From: Actinomadura sp. KC345
GTDB taxonomy: Bacteria; Actinomycetota; Actinomycetes; Streptosporangiales; Streptosporangiaceae
Assembly (NCBI RefSeq): GCF_004348515.1
Contig: NZ_SMKH01000020.1
Coordinates: forward strand, 1 to 47,888
Direction: 5' to 3'
DNA length: 47,888 nt
The notes under the pieces are model-generated. The model was given only the letters and a program-made list of their open reading frames with translations, ran no database searches and was not told the DNA's origin. This document shows, piece after piece, positions 1 through 12,240 of this stretch (position 1 is its first letter; the number at the start of each line of letters is the position of its first letter). Position numbers and translations under genes: made by a program.

Positions 1-1
1 G

Positions 2-127
2 GAGGATCTGGTGTGGGCGGTCGCCCGCTGGACCACCCCCGGGGTCGCCGAGCTGCTGGACGTTCTCGCCGACGACCCGCACCCCGACGTCAGGGAAGCG
101 GTGGAGGCGGTACGCGAATCGTCGTGA
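2..127 (+). CDS. C-terminal fragment of a HEAT-repeat-like protein (5' end outside window)
   Basis: Only the last 41 codons are present, in the frame that begins at base 2 and ends at a TGA. The peptide contains DPHPDVREAVEAV, which resembles the second helix of a HEAT/PBS-lyase-type repeat (the DxxxxVRxxA pattern), preceded by a helix with Leu/Ala spacing. That suggests a helical-repeat scaffold or a HEAT-domain protein. The fragment is too short to assign a function, and the reading frame is inferred from composition and from its open left end. Confidence 0.4.
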   Translation, partial: EDLVWAVARWTTPGVAELLDVLADDPHPDVREAVEAVRESS

Positions 128-169
128 TCATGGGGTCACCCGGTCCGCGGCAGAGGCCGTGCGGCGGGT

Positions 170-412
170 TCAGGCGAAGGTGCGGCACTCCACCGTGGCG
201 CGGCGTTCGGTCATGCCCTGCTGGGTCGCGGCGGTCACGCATTGCCGCTGCTTCTCGTTCAGCTTCGGCTGGCCGCACTCCTTGACGCTCGAATAGGTGC
301 GGCAGTCCTGCCGCGCGGGCTCGTTGGACGGTTGCGCGGCGGTGGCGCCGCCCACTCCGGTGAACCCGACGGCCGCGGCGATCAGGACCCCCGTCATTGC
401 CCTCTTCATCAT
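170..412 (-). CDS. Small secreted protein with four cysteines
   Basis: An 80-residue protein starts with a basic N-terminus (MMKRAM) and a hydrophobic segment to about residue 21. It has an Ala-rich cleavage-like site (ATAA before QPSN, near residue 26), as expected of a Sec signal peptide. The mature part of about 54 residues has Cys at 37, 46, 58 and 76, so two disulfides are possible outside the cell. Two adjacent ATGs could both be the start. I do not recognise the family. It lies downstream of, and on the same strand as, the TetR gene but is separated from it by a gap of about 110 bp. Confidence 0.6.
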   Translation of the reverse strand: MMKRAMTGVLIAAAVGFTGVGGATAAQPSNEPARQDCRTYSSVKECGQPKLNEKQRQCVTAATQQGMTERRATVECRTFA

Positions 413-526
413 GCTTTTCCCCCGTCGTGCACATCAGCCAACGGCGGTCACCATGCCCGGGGCATATCGCGACAAAACCACCCGTCAGGGTAAATAAAAC
501 GGGTGAATGCCCAGGTCATCGCGCCG

Positions 527-1165
527 TCACGTGCGACCCGCGCCGGAGTACTGACGGCATTCACCGGTGAAGACGGCGGCGAGTTCGGTCTCAATGATCG
601 CAGGGGCGATCTCGGCGAGTTCCGCGGGGTCGCGGTAGGCGTGCGTCGCCAGGCCGTCGGTCACGGCGGCGAGGCGGATGGCCGCGGGGCGAGGGTCCAG
701 GTCCGGCTCGACCTCCCCGCATTCCTTGCCGTTGTGAACCGCCCGTGCGAGGTCGTCGATCAGCGCGCGGGCGGTCGCGATGTCGACCTCGGCCAGGGCA
801 GGTACGTCCAGGGCTCGGCCCTGGAACGCCTTGGCGACGCGAAACTCCGCGCGACGTTCGCCGTCCAGGGGCAGGAACTCCGCCAGCGCCTCGGCCAGCA
901 CCCCGGCAATGGGCCGCCGGTGCTCGATCCCCGCCTGGATCCGTTCGTCGATCCTGCCGCGGATGGACGCGCTGACGTGGTTGAACGCGTGCAGGAGCAT
1001 GTCGTCCTTGGTGCGGAAGTAGTGCTGCACCAGCCCGACCGAGATACCCGCGGCGGCGGCGGTGCGGGCGACGGTGACGGTGTCGAACCCGTCCTCGGCT
1101 ATGAGGTCGCAGACCGCCACGGCGATCTGGCGGCGGCGCTGGTCGTGATCGGCGGTTCTCGGCAC
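527..1165 (-). CDS. TetR/AcrR family transcriptional regulator
   Basis: With a GTG start this gives about 212 residues, the usual TetR length. The N-terminal half holds the TetR DNA-binding domain (residues about 8-60): a helix rich in RRRQIAVAV, then TVARTAAAAGISVGLVQHYF, the helix-turn-helix ending in the typical YF-K-D/E segment (YFRTKDDML). The rest is a variable helical ligand and dimer domain with no recognisable inducer pocket. An upstream in-frame extension exists, but it would read through the palindromic operator, so the GTG just inside it is preferred. The gene is divergent from a beta-lactamase-fold gene, and the 45-bp inverted repeat between them suggests autoregulation and repression of that neighbour. 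Confidence 0.85.
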   Translation of the reverse strand: MPRTADHDQRRRQIAVAVCDLIAEDGFDTVTVARTAAAAGISVGLVQHYFRTKDDMLLHAFNHVSASIRGRIDERIQAGIEHRRPIAGVLAEALAEFLPLDGERRAEFRVAKAFQGRALDVPALAEVDIATARALIDDLARAVHNGKECGEVEPDLDPRPAAIRLAAVTDGLATHAYRDPAELAEIAPAIIETELAAVFTGECRQYSGAGRT

Positions 1166-1168
1166 TTG

Positions 1169-1213
1169 ATAACCATATCGTCGTACGGTAAAACCGTATG
1201 ACGATATGGTTAT
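1169..1213. promoter_or_regulatory. 45-bp palindromic operator between tetR and beta-lactamase-fold gene
   Basis: Two 21-bp arms (1169-1189 and 1193-1213) are inverted copies of each other with one mismatch (20 of 21) around a central AAA. The inner part reads TACGGT-AAA-ACCGTA and the outer part begins ATAACCATATCG. It is AT-rich compared with its surroundings and sits exactly between the divergent starts. This is the expected place for a TetR operator, long enough for two dimers. Binding is inferred, not shown. Confidence 0.8.
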
Positions 1214-1235
1214 TCGCTCCCCGGAGGACGACTCG

Positions 1236-2729
1236 ATGCGCATCCGACATTCGTGGCGGCTCGCCGCGGCCCTGCTGGCGGCCCTTCTCTGCGTCCCGGT
1301 CGCTCCGGCGTCGGCGCGGCCCGACCCGTACACCGCGATCGACGACTACGTCCGCGAACGGATGGAGGCCACGCGCGCACCCGGGCTCGCCTACGCCGTG
1401 GTCGGTCCGGACGGCCCGCTCCACCAGCGGGCCTGGGGGACGGACGGGAACGGCGAGCGCGTCACGGCCGAGACCCCGTTCCTGTGGGGTTCGCTCGCCA
1501 AACCCGTCACGGCGACCGCCGTCATGACGCTCGTCCAGTCCGGACGGCTTTACCTGGACGACCGGGTCGTCGAGCACCTCCCCGGATTCCGGTTCGGCGG
1601 TCCGGCGCACGCCGCCGAGATCACCGTCCGGCACCTGCTGGAACAGACCGCGGGGATCCCCGGGTCCGCCACGCCCAAGGTCACCGACTGCCTGGACTCC
1701 GACTGCCCGCGCCCGGCCGAACGCCTCGGCGCGCTCGACGACGTGACACCGCTCGGGCCCCCCGGCACCGAGTACGCCTACAGCAGCGCCAACTACCTCG
1801 TCCTCACGGCGGTGGTCGAGTCGGTCACCGGGCGCCCGTTCGCCGAGCACGTCCGGCGCTCCGTCCTCGACCCGGCGGGAATGGACGGTGCCGTCATCGA
1901 CTCGGCCTCGGCCAGGAAGCGGAACCTGCCGCCGGGGCACCGGCTCCTCTGGGGGTTCCCGTCCGCGACCGGCGCCTTCGACGACCACGGCGCCGGCTAC
2001 GGCTACCTGGGCGGCGACCTCGGCGACCTCTCCGCGTTCGCGTCCCTCCAGCTCCGTTCGGGGAAGACCGCCGACGGCGGCACCGTCCTCACCGCCGACT
2101 CGGTGCGGCTCATGCGCCAGGACGGCCGAATCCAGCAGGGCTACGGGCTGGGCTGGCGGGTCGGCGGGCTGGACGCGCCCCTGGACGACGCGATCTGGCA
2201 CACGGGCGGGAGCCCCGGCTACTCGGCGATGATGTTCCTGCTACCACGGCGGAACGTCGCCCTGGTCCTGCACCAGAACATCTACGGCCTCCTCCAGGAC
2301 CCCGCCGTCATGCAGGCCGGCTTCGGCGCCGCCGCGTTGCTCGCGGGTGGCACGCCTGGCGACGGCCCCTCCGCGTCCGGGTACCTCCTGGCCGTCTGGG
2401 GCACGACCGCGCTGGCCCTCGCGTTCCTCCTGGCCGCCGGTCGTTCGGCACTGCTCCTGCGCCGCCCCGCCCCCGCCGGACGGCCCAGCCGCGTCGTCAC
2501 CGCCGCCTGGAGCCTGACAGGCGCGCTGCCCGTGGCGGCCTGGGTGGTGCTGACCACCTGGATGGGCATGGACGTGCTCACGACCTGGACACCCGACGTC
2601 CTCATCGCCGCGAGCGCCGCGGCCGCCGCCGGAGCCGCCACCACCCTGTGCCGCCTGGTACGCGCCACTCACACCCCCCGGCACTCCCCCACAAGCGAGC
2701 CGCCACCACGGGGCGGGGTGGAAAGGTGA
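1236..2729 (+). CDS. Serine hydrolase, class C beta-lactamase/PBP4 fold, with C-terminal membrane helices
   Basis: About 497 residues, starting at an ATG 8 nt after GGAGG; an earlier GTG lies inside the operator and is less likely. A signal peptide occupies residues 1-27 (AALLCVP to ASA). The beta-lactamase-fold triad is visible: SLAK (Ser85, Lys88), a Tyr motif YSSAN at about 181 (third residue Ser rather than the usual Asn), and HTGG at about 321. After residue 380 come two or three hydrophobic helices, so the catalytic domain is probably outside the membrane with a C-terminal anchor. Family members include D-aminopeptidases, esterases and penicillin-binding-protein-like enzymes. The substrate cannot be told, and antibiotic resistance should not be assumed. 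Confidence 0.8.
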   Translation: MRIRHSWRLAAALLAALLCVPVAPASARPDPYTAIDDYVRERMEATRAPGLAYAVVGPDGPLHQRAWGTDGNGERVTAETPFLWGSLAKPVTATAVMTLVQSGRLYLDDRVVEHLPGFRFGGPAHAAEITVRHLLEQTAGIPGSATPKVTDCLDSDCPRPAERLGALDDVTPLGPPGTEYAYSSANYLVLTAVVESVTGRPFAEHVRRSVLDPAGMDGAVIDSASARKRNLPPGHRLLWGFPSATGAFDDHGAGYGYLGGDLGDLSAFASLQLRSGKTADGGTVLTADSVRLMRQDGRIQQGYGLGWRVGGLDAPLDDAIWHTGGSPGYSAMMFLLPRRNVALVLHQNIYGLLQDPAVMQAGFGAAALLAGGTPGDGPSASGYLLAVWGTTALALAFLLAAGRSALLLRRPAPAGRPSRVVTAAWSLTGALPVAAWVVLTTWMGMDVLTTWTPDVLIAASAAAAAGAATTLCRLVRATHTPRHSPTSEPPPRGGVER

Positions 2730-2793
2730 CGCGGCCCGGCGTCGCCGGCTGAACCTCGACGGTCAGGTCCCGAAACGGTCTCCGGACAGGCGA

Positions 2794-2828
2794 AGGGCCG
2801 CCGCCCGCGTCATGCGGGTGGCGGCCCT
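2794..2828. terminator. Bidirectional terminator between the beta-lactamase-fold gene and rpoC
   Basis: Two 15-nt arms (AGGGCCGCCGCCCGC and its complement with one G-T) flank a 5-nt loop. It lies between the convergent ends of the hydrolase gene and rpoC, so it can serve both. There is no strong U-tract, as is usual in high-GC actinomycetes. Confidence 0.7.
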
Positions 2829-2850
2829 CCGATCACAAACCGTGCGGGTC

Positions 2851-6723
<3,873 letters not shown>

Positions 6724-6743
6724 CAGATTTCCCCTTGAGTTGA

Positions 6744-9700
6744 TCAGACCTCTTCGACACTGCTCGGCTCACGCCGGGACAGGTCGATGCCGAGCTCCTC
6801 CGCCGCACGGAAGACGTCCTCGTCGGTGTCGCGCATCTCGATGGACATGCCGTCGCTGGAGAGCACCTCGACGTTCAGGCACAGCGACTGCATCTCCTTG
6901 ATGAGCACCTTGAAGGACTCGGGAATGCCGGGCTCGGGGATGTTCTCGCCCTTGACGATCGCCTCGTACACCTTCACGCGGCCGAGGACGTCGTCGGACT
7001 TGATGGTCAGCAGCTCCTGGAGCGCGTAGGCGGCGCCGTACGCCTCCAGGGCCCAGACCTCCATCTCACCGAAGCGCTGGCCGCCGAACTGGGCCTTACC
7101 GCCGAGCGGCTGCTGGGTGATCATGGAGTACGGGCCGGTCGACCGCGCGTGGATCTTGTCGTCGACCAGGTGGAGCAGCTTGAGGATGTAGATGTAGCCG
7201 ACCGAGACCGGCTCCTTGTAGGGCTCGCCGGTGCGGCCGTCGAACAGCCTCGCCTTGCCGCCCGGTCCGACCAGCCGGTCGCCGTCGCGGTTGGGCAGCG
7301 TGCTCTCGATCAGGCCGGTGACGTCGTCCTCGCGGGCGCCGTCGAACACCGGCGTGGCGGTGTTCGTCCACGGCTCGGCCTCGTCGGCGCCGATCGCCTT
7401 GAGGGCCTTCTTCCAGTCCTGGTCGTCGCCCTCGACCTTCCAGCCGCGGGAGGCGACCCAGCCGAGGTGGGTCTCCAGGACCTGGCCCACGTTCATGCGC
7501 CCGGGGACGCCCAGCGGGTTCAGGACGATGTCGACCGGCGTGCCGTCCTCCAGGAACGGCATGTCCTCGACGGGGAGCACCTTGGAGATGACGCCCTTGT
7601 TGCCGTGCCGGCCGGCGAGCTTGTCGCCGTCGGTGATCTTGCGCTTCTGCGCGACGTACACCCGGACCAGCTCGTTCACGCCGGGCGGGAGCTCGTCGCC
7701 CTCGTCCCGGGAGAACACCCGGACGCCGATGACCTTGCCCTGCTCGCCGTGCGGCACCTTCAGCGAGGTGTCGCGGACTTCGCGGGCCTTCTCACCGAAG
7801 ATCGCACGCAGCAGCCGCTCCTCCGGGGTCAGCTCGGTCTCGCCCTTGGGCGTGACCTTGCCGACCAGGATGTCGCCGGGGACGACATCGGCGCCGATGC
7901 GGATGATGCCGCGCTCGTCGAGGTCGGCCAGGACCTCCTCGGAGACGTTCGGGATGTCCCGGGTGATCTCCTCGGGGCCCAGCTTGGTGTCGCGGGCGTC
8001 GACCTCGTGCTCCTCGATGTGGATCGAGGACAGGACGTCGTCCTGCACGAGGCGCTGGCTGAGGATGATGGCGTCCTCGTAGTTGTGGCCCTCCCACGGC
8101 ATGAACGCCACGAGGAGGTTCTTGCCGAGCGCCATCTCGCCGTTGTCGGTGCAGGGGCCGTCGGCGACGACCTGCCCGACCTCGACCCGGTGGCCCTCCT
8201 CGACGATCGGCTTCTGGTTGAAGCAGGTGCCCTGGTTCGACCGCTTGAACTTGGCGACGCGGTAGGTCGTCCGCGTGCCGTCGTCGTTCATGACGGTCAC
8301 GTAGTCGGCGGAGACCTCCTCGACGACGCCCGCCTTCTCGGCGGTGATGACGTCGCCGGCGTCGGTCGCGGCGCGGTACTCCATGCCGGTGCCGACCAGC
8401 GGCGCCTCGCTGCGCAGCAGCGGGACGGACTGGCGCTGCATGTTGGAGCCCATCAGGGCGCGGTTGGCGTCGTCGTGCTCCAGGAACGGGATCATCGCGG
8501 TGGCGACGGAGGTCATCTGCCGCGCCGAGACGTCCATGTACTGGACCGCGCGCGGCGGGACGAGTTCGACCTCGGCGCCCTTCTTGCGGATCAGCACGCG
8601 GTCGTCGACGAACGTGCCGTCGTCGTTGATCAGCGAGTTGGCCTGGGCGATGATGAAGCGGTCTTCCTCATCGGCCGTCAGGTAGTCGATCTCGTCGGTG
8701 ACGACACCGTCGGTGACCCGGCGGTACGGGGTCTCGACGAACCCGAACGGGTTGACGCGGCCGTACGCGGCGAGCGAGCCGATCAGACCGATGTTCGGGC
8801 CTTCCGGCGTCTCGATCGGGCACATGCGGCCGTAGTGGGACGGGTGGACGTCGCGGACCTCCATGCCCGCCCGCTCGCGCGACAGACCACCGGGACCCAG
8901 GGCGTTCAGGCGCCGCTTGTGCGTCAGGCCGGCCAGCGGGTTGGTCTGGTCCATGAACTGCGAGAGCTGGCTGGTGCCGAAGAACTCCTTGATGGAGGCC
9001 ACGACCGGCCGGATGTTGATCAGGGTCTGCGGCGTGATCGCCTCGACGTCCTGGGTGGTCATCCGCTCGCGGACGACGCGCTCCATGCGCGCCAGGCCCA
9101 GGCGGACCTGGTTCTGGATCAGTTCGCCCACCGTGCGCAGGCGCCGGTTGCCGAAGTGGTCGATGTCGTCGACCTCGATCGGCACGGCGACCGCCCCGAG
9201 GGTGGCCTCCTCCTCGCCGGCGTGCAGCCGGACGAGGTACTCGATCGTGCCGACGATGTCGTCCTCGGTGAGGGTGCCCTGGCGCATGTCCAGATCGAGG
9301 CCGAGCTTCTTGTTGATCTTGTAGCGGCCGACCTTGGCGACGTCGTAGCGCTTCGGGTTGAAGTACAGGTTCTCCAGCAGCGTCTGCGCGGACTCGCGCG
9401 TCGGCGGCTCACCCGGGCGCAGCTTGCGGTAGATGTCGAGCAGCGCGTCGTCCTGGCCGGACGTGTGGTCCTTCTCCAGGGTGACGTTGATCGACTCGTA
9501 GGAGCCGAAGCGCTCACGGATGCGCGCCTCGTCCCAGCCGAGCGCCTTGAGCAGCACGGTGACGGGCTGCTTGCGCTTGCGGTCGATGCGCACGCCGACG
9601 TTGTCGCGCTTGTCGATCTCGAACTCGAGCCAGGCGCCACGGCTGGGGATGACCCGGCAGCCGTAGATGTCCTTGTCGGACGCCTTGTCGAGGGCGCGGT

Positions 9701-10211
9701 CGAAGTAGACACCGGGCGAGCGTGTCAGCTGCGAGACGACGACGCGTTCGGTGCCGTTGATGATGAAGGTGCCCTTCGGGGTCATGAGCGGGAAATCGCC
9801 CATGAACACCGTCTGGCTCTTGATCTCACCGGTGGTGTTGTTGATGAACTCCGCCGTGACGAACAGCGGGGCGGAGTAGGTCATGTCCTTGTCCTTGCAC
9901 TCCTCGACGGAGTACTTGGGCGGCTCGAACCGGTGATCGCGGAACGAGAGGGACATGGTCCCGGAGAAGTCCTCGATCGGACTGATCTCTTCGAAGATCT
10001 CCTCCAGCCCCGACTGGGTCGGGACGCTCTTACTTCCGGCCTTCTGGGCCGCCTCGACCCGGGCCTTCCACCTCTCATTGCCCAGCAGCCAGTCAACGGA
10101 GTTGGTCTGCAGAGCAAGGAGGTCCGGGACTTCGAGCGGCTCCTTGATGCGCGCGAAGGAGACGCGGTTCGGACCGGTTGCGGTATTCGAGGCGTTGCGC
10201 GAGGCTGCCAA
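6744..10211 (-). CDS. rpoB: DNA-directed RNA polymerase subunit beta (Asn at the Rif-site Ser531 position)
   Basis: The 1155-residue protein starts at TTG ([13 protein letters not shown]) after AAGGA, typical of actinomycete RpoB. Conserved stretches include [20 protein letters not shown], the rifampicin pocket [15 protein letters not shown] followed by [27 protein letters not shown] and the C-terminal [16 protein letters not shown]. Compared from memory with Mycobacterium tuberculosis, the rifampicin cluster differs at N518T, S522A and S531N (E. coli numbering); His526 and Asp516 are intact. The Asn codon AAC lies at 8904-8906 (residue 436). Substitutions at 531 are classic rifamycin-resistance changes, so the enzyme may be naturally less sensitive. 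It precedes rpoC with a 20-bp gap and has its own promoter, about 390 bp downstream of the Mce cluster. Confidence 0.98.
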   Translation of the reverse strand: MAASRNASNTATGPNRVSFARIKEPLEVPDLLALQTNSVDWLLGNERWKARVEAAQKAGSKSVPTQSGLEEIFEEISPIEDFSGTMSLSFRDHRFEPPKYSVEECKDKDMTYSAPLFVTAEFINNTTGEIKSQTVFMGDFPLMTPKGTFIINGTERVVVSQLTRSPGVYFDRALDKASDKDIYGCRVIPSRGAWLEFEIDKRDNVGVRIDRKRKQPVTVLLKALGWDEARIRERFGSYESINVTLEKDHTSGQDDALLDIYRKLRPGEPPTRESAQTLLENLYFNPKRYDVAKVGRYKINKKLGLDLDMRQGTLTEDDIVGTIEYLVRLHAGEEEATLGAVAVPIEVDDIDHFGNRRLRTVGELIQNQVRLGLARMERVVRERMTTQDVEAITPQTLINIRPVVASIKEFFGTSQLSQFMDQTNPLAGLTHKRRLNALGPGGLSRERAGMEVRDVHPSHYGRMCPIETPEGPNIGLIGSLAAYGRVNPFGFVETPYRRVTDGVVTDEIDYLTADEEDRFIIAQANSLINDDGTFVDDRVLIRKKGAEVELVPPRAVQYMDVSARQMTSVATAMIPFLEHDDANRALMGSNMQRQSVPLLRSEAPLVGTGMEYRAATDAGDVITAEKAGVVEEVSADYVTVMNDDGTRTTYRVAKFKRSNQGTCFNQKPIVEEGHRVEVGQVVADGPCTDNGEMALGKNLLVAFMPWEGHNYEDAIILSQRLVQDDVLSSIHIEEHEVDARDTKLGPEEITRDIPNVSEEVLADLDERGIIRIGADVVPGDILVGKVTPKGETELTPEERLLRAIFGEKAREVRDTSLKVPHGEQGKVIGVRVFSRDEGDELPPGVNELVRVYVAQKRKITDGDKLAGRHGNKGVISKVLPVEDMPFLEDGTPVDIVLNPLGVPGRMNVGQVLETHLGWVASRGWKVEGDDQDWKKALKAIGADEAEPWTNTATPVFDGAREDDVTGLIESTLPNRDGDRLVGPGGKARLFDGRTGEPYKEPVSVGYIYILKLLHLVDDKIHARSTGPYSMITQQPLGGKAQFGGQRFGEMEVWALEAYGAAYALQELLTIKSDDVLGRVKVYEAIVKGENIPEPGIPESFKVLIKEMQSLCLNVEVLSSDGMSIEMRDTDEDVFRAAEELGIDLSRREPSSVEEV

Positions 10212-10355
10212 GAGTGGTCCTTCCGAGGGCTCGCGGCGTAACTGGTGACACGCACGCCAGACGATCCACGTCCGAGACCTGCACAGACAGGCCCGAGAAG
10301 GGCCAAAGCAGGGGTGCTCTCACACGCGGATAGTCAGAGGGCAGCGCAAAGGGGC

Positions 10356-10384
10356 AGTGTAGCCGACTGGTACACCGCTCGCAA
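10356..10384 (-). promoter_or_regulatory. Probable rpoBC promoter
   Basis: On the minus strand TTGCGA (10379-10384) and TACACT (10356-10361) are separated by exactly 17 bp, a good match to the vegetative sigma consensus. Transcription would start near 10349, leaving a leader of about 138 nt before the TTG start of rpoB. This gives rpoBC a promoter independent of rplJL, which is needed because the Mce operon lies between them. The rest of the 388-bp gap holds a terminator-like hairpin and no gene that I can support. Confidence 0.6.
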
Positions 10385-10518
10385 CTCTAGCGCCGCAGTA
10401 TGCATCACGTTGTCATGGAGCATCGCCCCTCAGCGCCTCTCAGTCAAGAGCGGACTTGGACTTTTCGGGCCCTGACCTGCAGTGAGGAAGGCCATAGTTT
10501 ATCGGCTGCGGCGGCCGT

Positions 10519-10551
10519 CCCGGGCCCGCGGCGTTTCGCCGCGCCCCCGGG
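10519..10551 (-). terminator. Terminator-like hairpin at the end of the Mce operon
   Basis: A long symmetric structure: CCCGGG outer arms, a CC/CC internal loop, then CGCGGCG and CGCCGCG around a TTT loop (AAA on the minus-strand RNA). It lies about 50 bp past the last Mce-associated gene and upstream of the rpoB promoter, so it would insulate rpoBC from the Mce transcript. Confidence 0.55.
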
Positions 10552-10599
10552 CGCCTGGAGCGCCGGAGAGCACGGCGAGCGCGTGCGCCGGAAAGCGGG

Positions 10600-11745
10600 T
10601 CAGGAGAGGACGGTCAGTTCGGAGGCGAGCCACTTGTCGCCGTCCTTGACCATCGTCATCTTGATGCGCAGCGGCTCGGGGAGGCGCTGCTGCTTGTCGT
10701 CCTTGGTGGCCGACGAGCGGTTGGCGTAGACGAGGGTCTCGACCTTGTCCGGGGTCGCGTTGATGACGCCGACCTTCATCACCGTCGTGGTGGAGACGGC
10801 CTGCTGCTGGACGGCGGCGGTCTTGAGCTGCGCGGCGAGCTTGTCGTATTGGCCGCGCAGCTCGCCGGTCGTCGTGGCGGACGCGGCCTTCAGGTCGGAG
10901 TCGAGGGTCTGGTAGTCGTACGACGACAGCTTCTGGGCCGCGCGGGACGAGGCCATCGAGGCCTCCTTGGACGCCGCGTCGGTCGCCTTCTGCTCCTGGA
11001 CCTTCAGGGCGAGCATCGTCGTGCCGACCCCCAGCGCGATCGCCAGGACGACCAGGACGCCGACAACCGTCGAGAGGCCACCCGCACGGACCGACCGGCG
11101 GGGCTTGGCGTCCTCGTCGTCCTCGTCCTCATCGTCGTGCTCGTCGTGCTCGTCGTCGCTCGCCTTCGACGCCTTGGCCTTTGCGAGCTTCGGGCGGGCC
11201 GGCTTCGCCGGCTCGTCGTCCTCGTCGTCGTCCTTGTCCTCGTCGTCGTCCTTGCCCTTGTCCTTGCCGGACTCCTCGGCCTCGGGCTCGATGTCGGTCG
11301 AGGTCGCCTCTGGGGCTTCTGAGTCTCCCTCTGCCGCGTCATCGGTGTCGGACGCGACTTCGGAGTCCTTCCGGGCCTTCTCGGACTTCTCCAGGGATTT
11401 GGGGGCCTCGTCCGGCTCGTCCTCGTCCTCTTCGGCCTCTGCCTCGGCTTCGGCTTCGGCGGCGGCCTCGTCCGCGGCGATCTGGGCCAGGCGGGCGGCC
11501 TCCCTGGCCTTGGCGGCGGCCTCCTCCGCCAGCCGGGCCGCCTCGGCGGCCTCCTCGGCCTTCGCGGCACGCTCCTCGGCCGTCGCCGCGCGATCGGCGG
11601 CCTCGGCGGCCTCCTTTGCGGCCTTGCCCGCCTTGGTCTCCGAGTCCCCCCTGGTCTTCGGATCCCCCTTGGTCTTCGGATCCCCCTTGGTCTCCGACTT
11701 CTTCTTGTCCTTGGCGGAGCGCCTGCCCCGGCCGAGCATCGTCAC
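10600..11745 (-). CDS. Mce-associated membrane protein with long charged N-terminal region
   Basis: 381 residues from a GTG that overlaps the previous stop by 4 nt (GTGA), with GGAGG upstream. Residues 1 to about 218 are low complexity: Lys/Asp/Thr repeats (KGDPKT twice), an Ala/Glu-rich heptad-like stretch that looks like a coiled coil, then an Asp/Glu/Lys-rich stretch. A single membrane helix follows (STVVGVLVVLAIALGVGT), and then an extracytoplasmic domain of about 140 residues that resembles its upstream neighbour and the Mce-associated (Mas) proteins of mycobacteria (N-in, one helix, NTF2-like fold). Such proteins stabilise or accompany the Mce transporter. The charged cytoplasmic arm is unusual and could bind partners. 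Last gene of the operon. Confidence 0.75.
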   Translation of the reverse strand: MTMLGRGRRSAKDKKKSETKGDPKTKGDPKTRGDSETKAGKAAKEAAEAADRAATAEERAAKAEEAAEAARLAEEAAAKAREAARLAQIAADEAAAEAEAEAEAEEDEDEPDEAPKSLEKSEKARKDSEVASDTDDAAEGDSEAPEATSTDIEPEAEESGKDKGKDDDEDKDDDEDDEPAKPARPKLAKAKASKASDDEHDEHDDEDEDDEDAKPRRSVRAGGLSTVVGVLVVLAIALGVGTTMLALKVQEQKATDAASKEASMASSRAAQKLSSYDYQTLDSDLKAASATTTGELRGQYDKLAAQLKTAAVQQQAVSTTTVMKVGVINATPDKVETLVYANRSSATKDDKQQRLPEPLRIKMTMVKDGDKWLASELTVLS

Positions 11746-12221
11746 GGGACAACCTCCAGTCCGGACACGAGCCAGCGGTCGTCGACCCGCGTGAGGTCCA
11801 TCTGATAGCGGTACGACTGCGGCGTCCCGTTCTTCACCTTGTCGTTGGTGACCGTGCCGGTCAGCGACACCATCACCTCGGCGGAGTCGTCGTCCATGGA
11901 GACCAGCGCGGCCTCGACGTCGTTGACCGTCGACTTGGCCTTGGCCTTGGTGACCTGGTCCATGAACGCCTTCGACTGGGACGCCAGCTTGTTCTTCAGC
12001 TCACCGGTGGTGCCGGCGACGATGCGGTCCAGGTCCTTCTGGGCGGTGTCGGCGTTGAGCGACATCAGGTTGACGCCCATCTGCCGCCCCGACTGGATCG
12101 CCTTCGCCTTCTGGTCGGCCTCGCCCTTGTTCTGGAGGGTGATCACACCGAGCCAGCCGGCCGCGACGGCCAGGCCGGTCACGATGACGCCCAGCACGAT
12201 CAGGGGCAGCCGGCGCCGCAT
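11742..12221 (-). CDS. Mce-associated membrane protein (Mas-like)
   Basis: 159 residues: a short basic N-terminus (MRRR), a membrane helix (LPLIVLGVIVTGLAVAAG), then a domain ending in YQMDLTRVDDRWLVSGLEVV. That C-terminal pattern (beta strands closing with VDxRWLVSxLxVVP) is typical of Mce-associated proteins with an NTF2-like fold. It follows the last Mce protein by 19 bp and overlaps the next gene by 4 nt, so it belongs to the same transcript. Its role as an accessory factor of the Mce complex is inferred from family and context. Confidence 0.8.
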   Translation of the reverse strand: MRRRLPLIVLGVIVTGLAVAAGWLGVITLQNKGEADQKAKAIQSGRQMGVNLMSLNADTAQKDLDRIVAGTTGELKNKLASQSKAFMDQVTKAKAKSTVNDVEAALVSMDDDSAEVMVSLTGTVTNDKVKNGTPQSYRYQMDLTRVDDRWLVSGLEVVP

Positions 12222-12240
12222 CAGATCCGCCCTCCGGGAT

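Noticed and set aside
1206..1235. Earlier start for the beta-lactamase-fold protein
   Set aside because: It would begin inside the palindromic operator and before the ribosome site; the ATG at 1236 has GGAGG and a clean signal peptide.
1236..2729. Calling this gene an antibiotic-resistance beta-lactamase
   Set aside because: The fold is shared by peptidases and esterases, the Tyr motif is YSS rather than YSN, and membrane helices follow the domain; resistance is not supported.
7149..10241. A 1030-codon open frame on the plus strand opposite rpoB
   Set aside because: Same antisense effect; composition is dominated by Leu/Val/Asp/Arg and no family motif or ribosome site is present.
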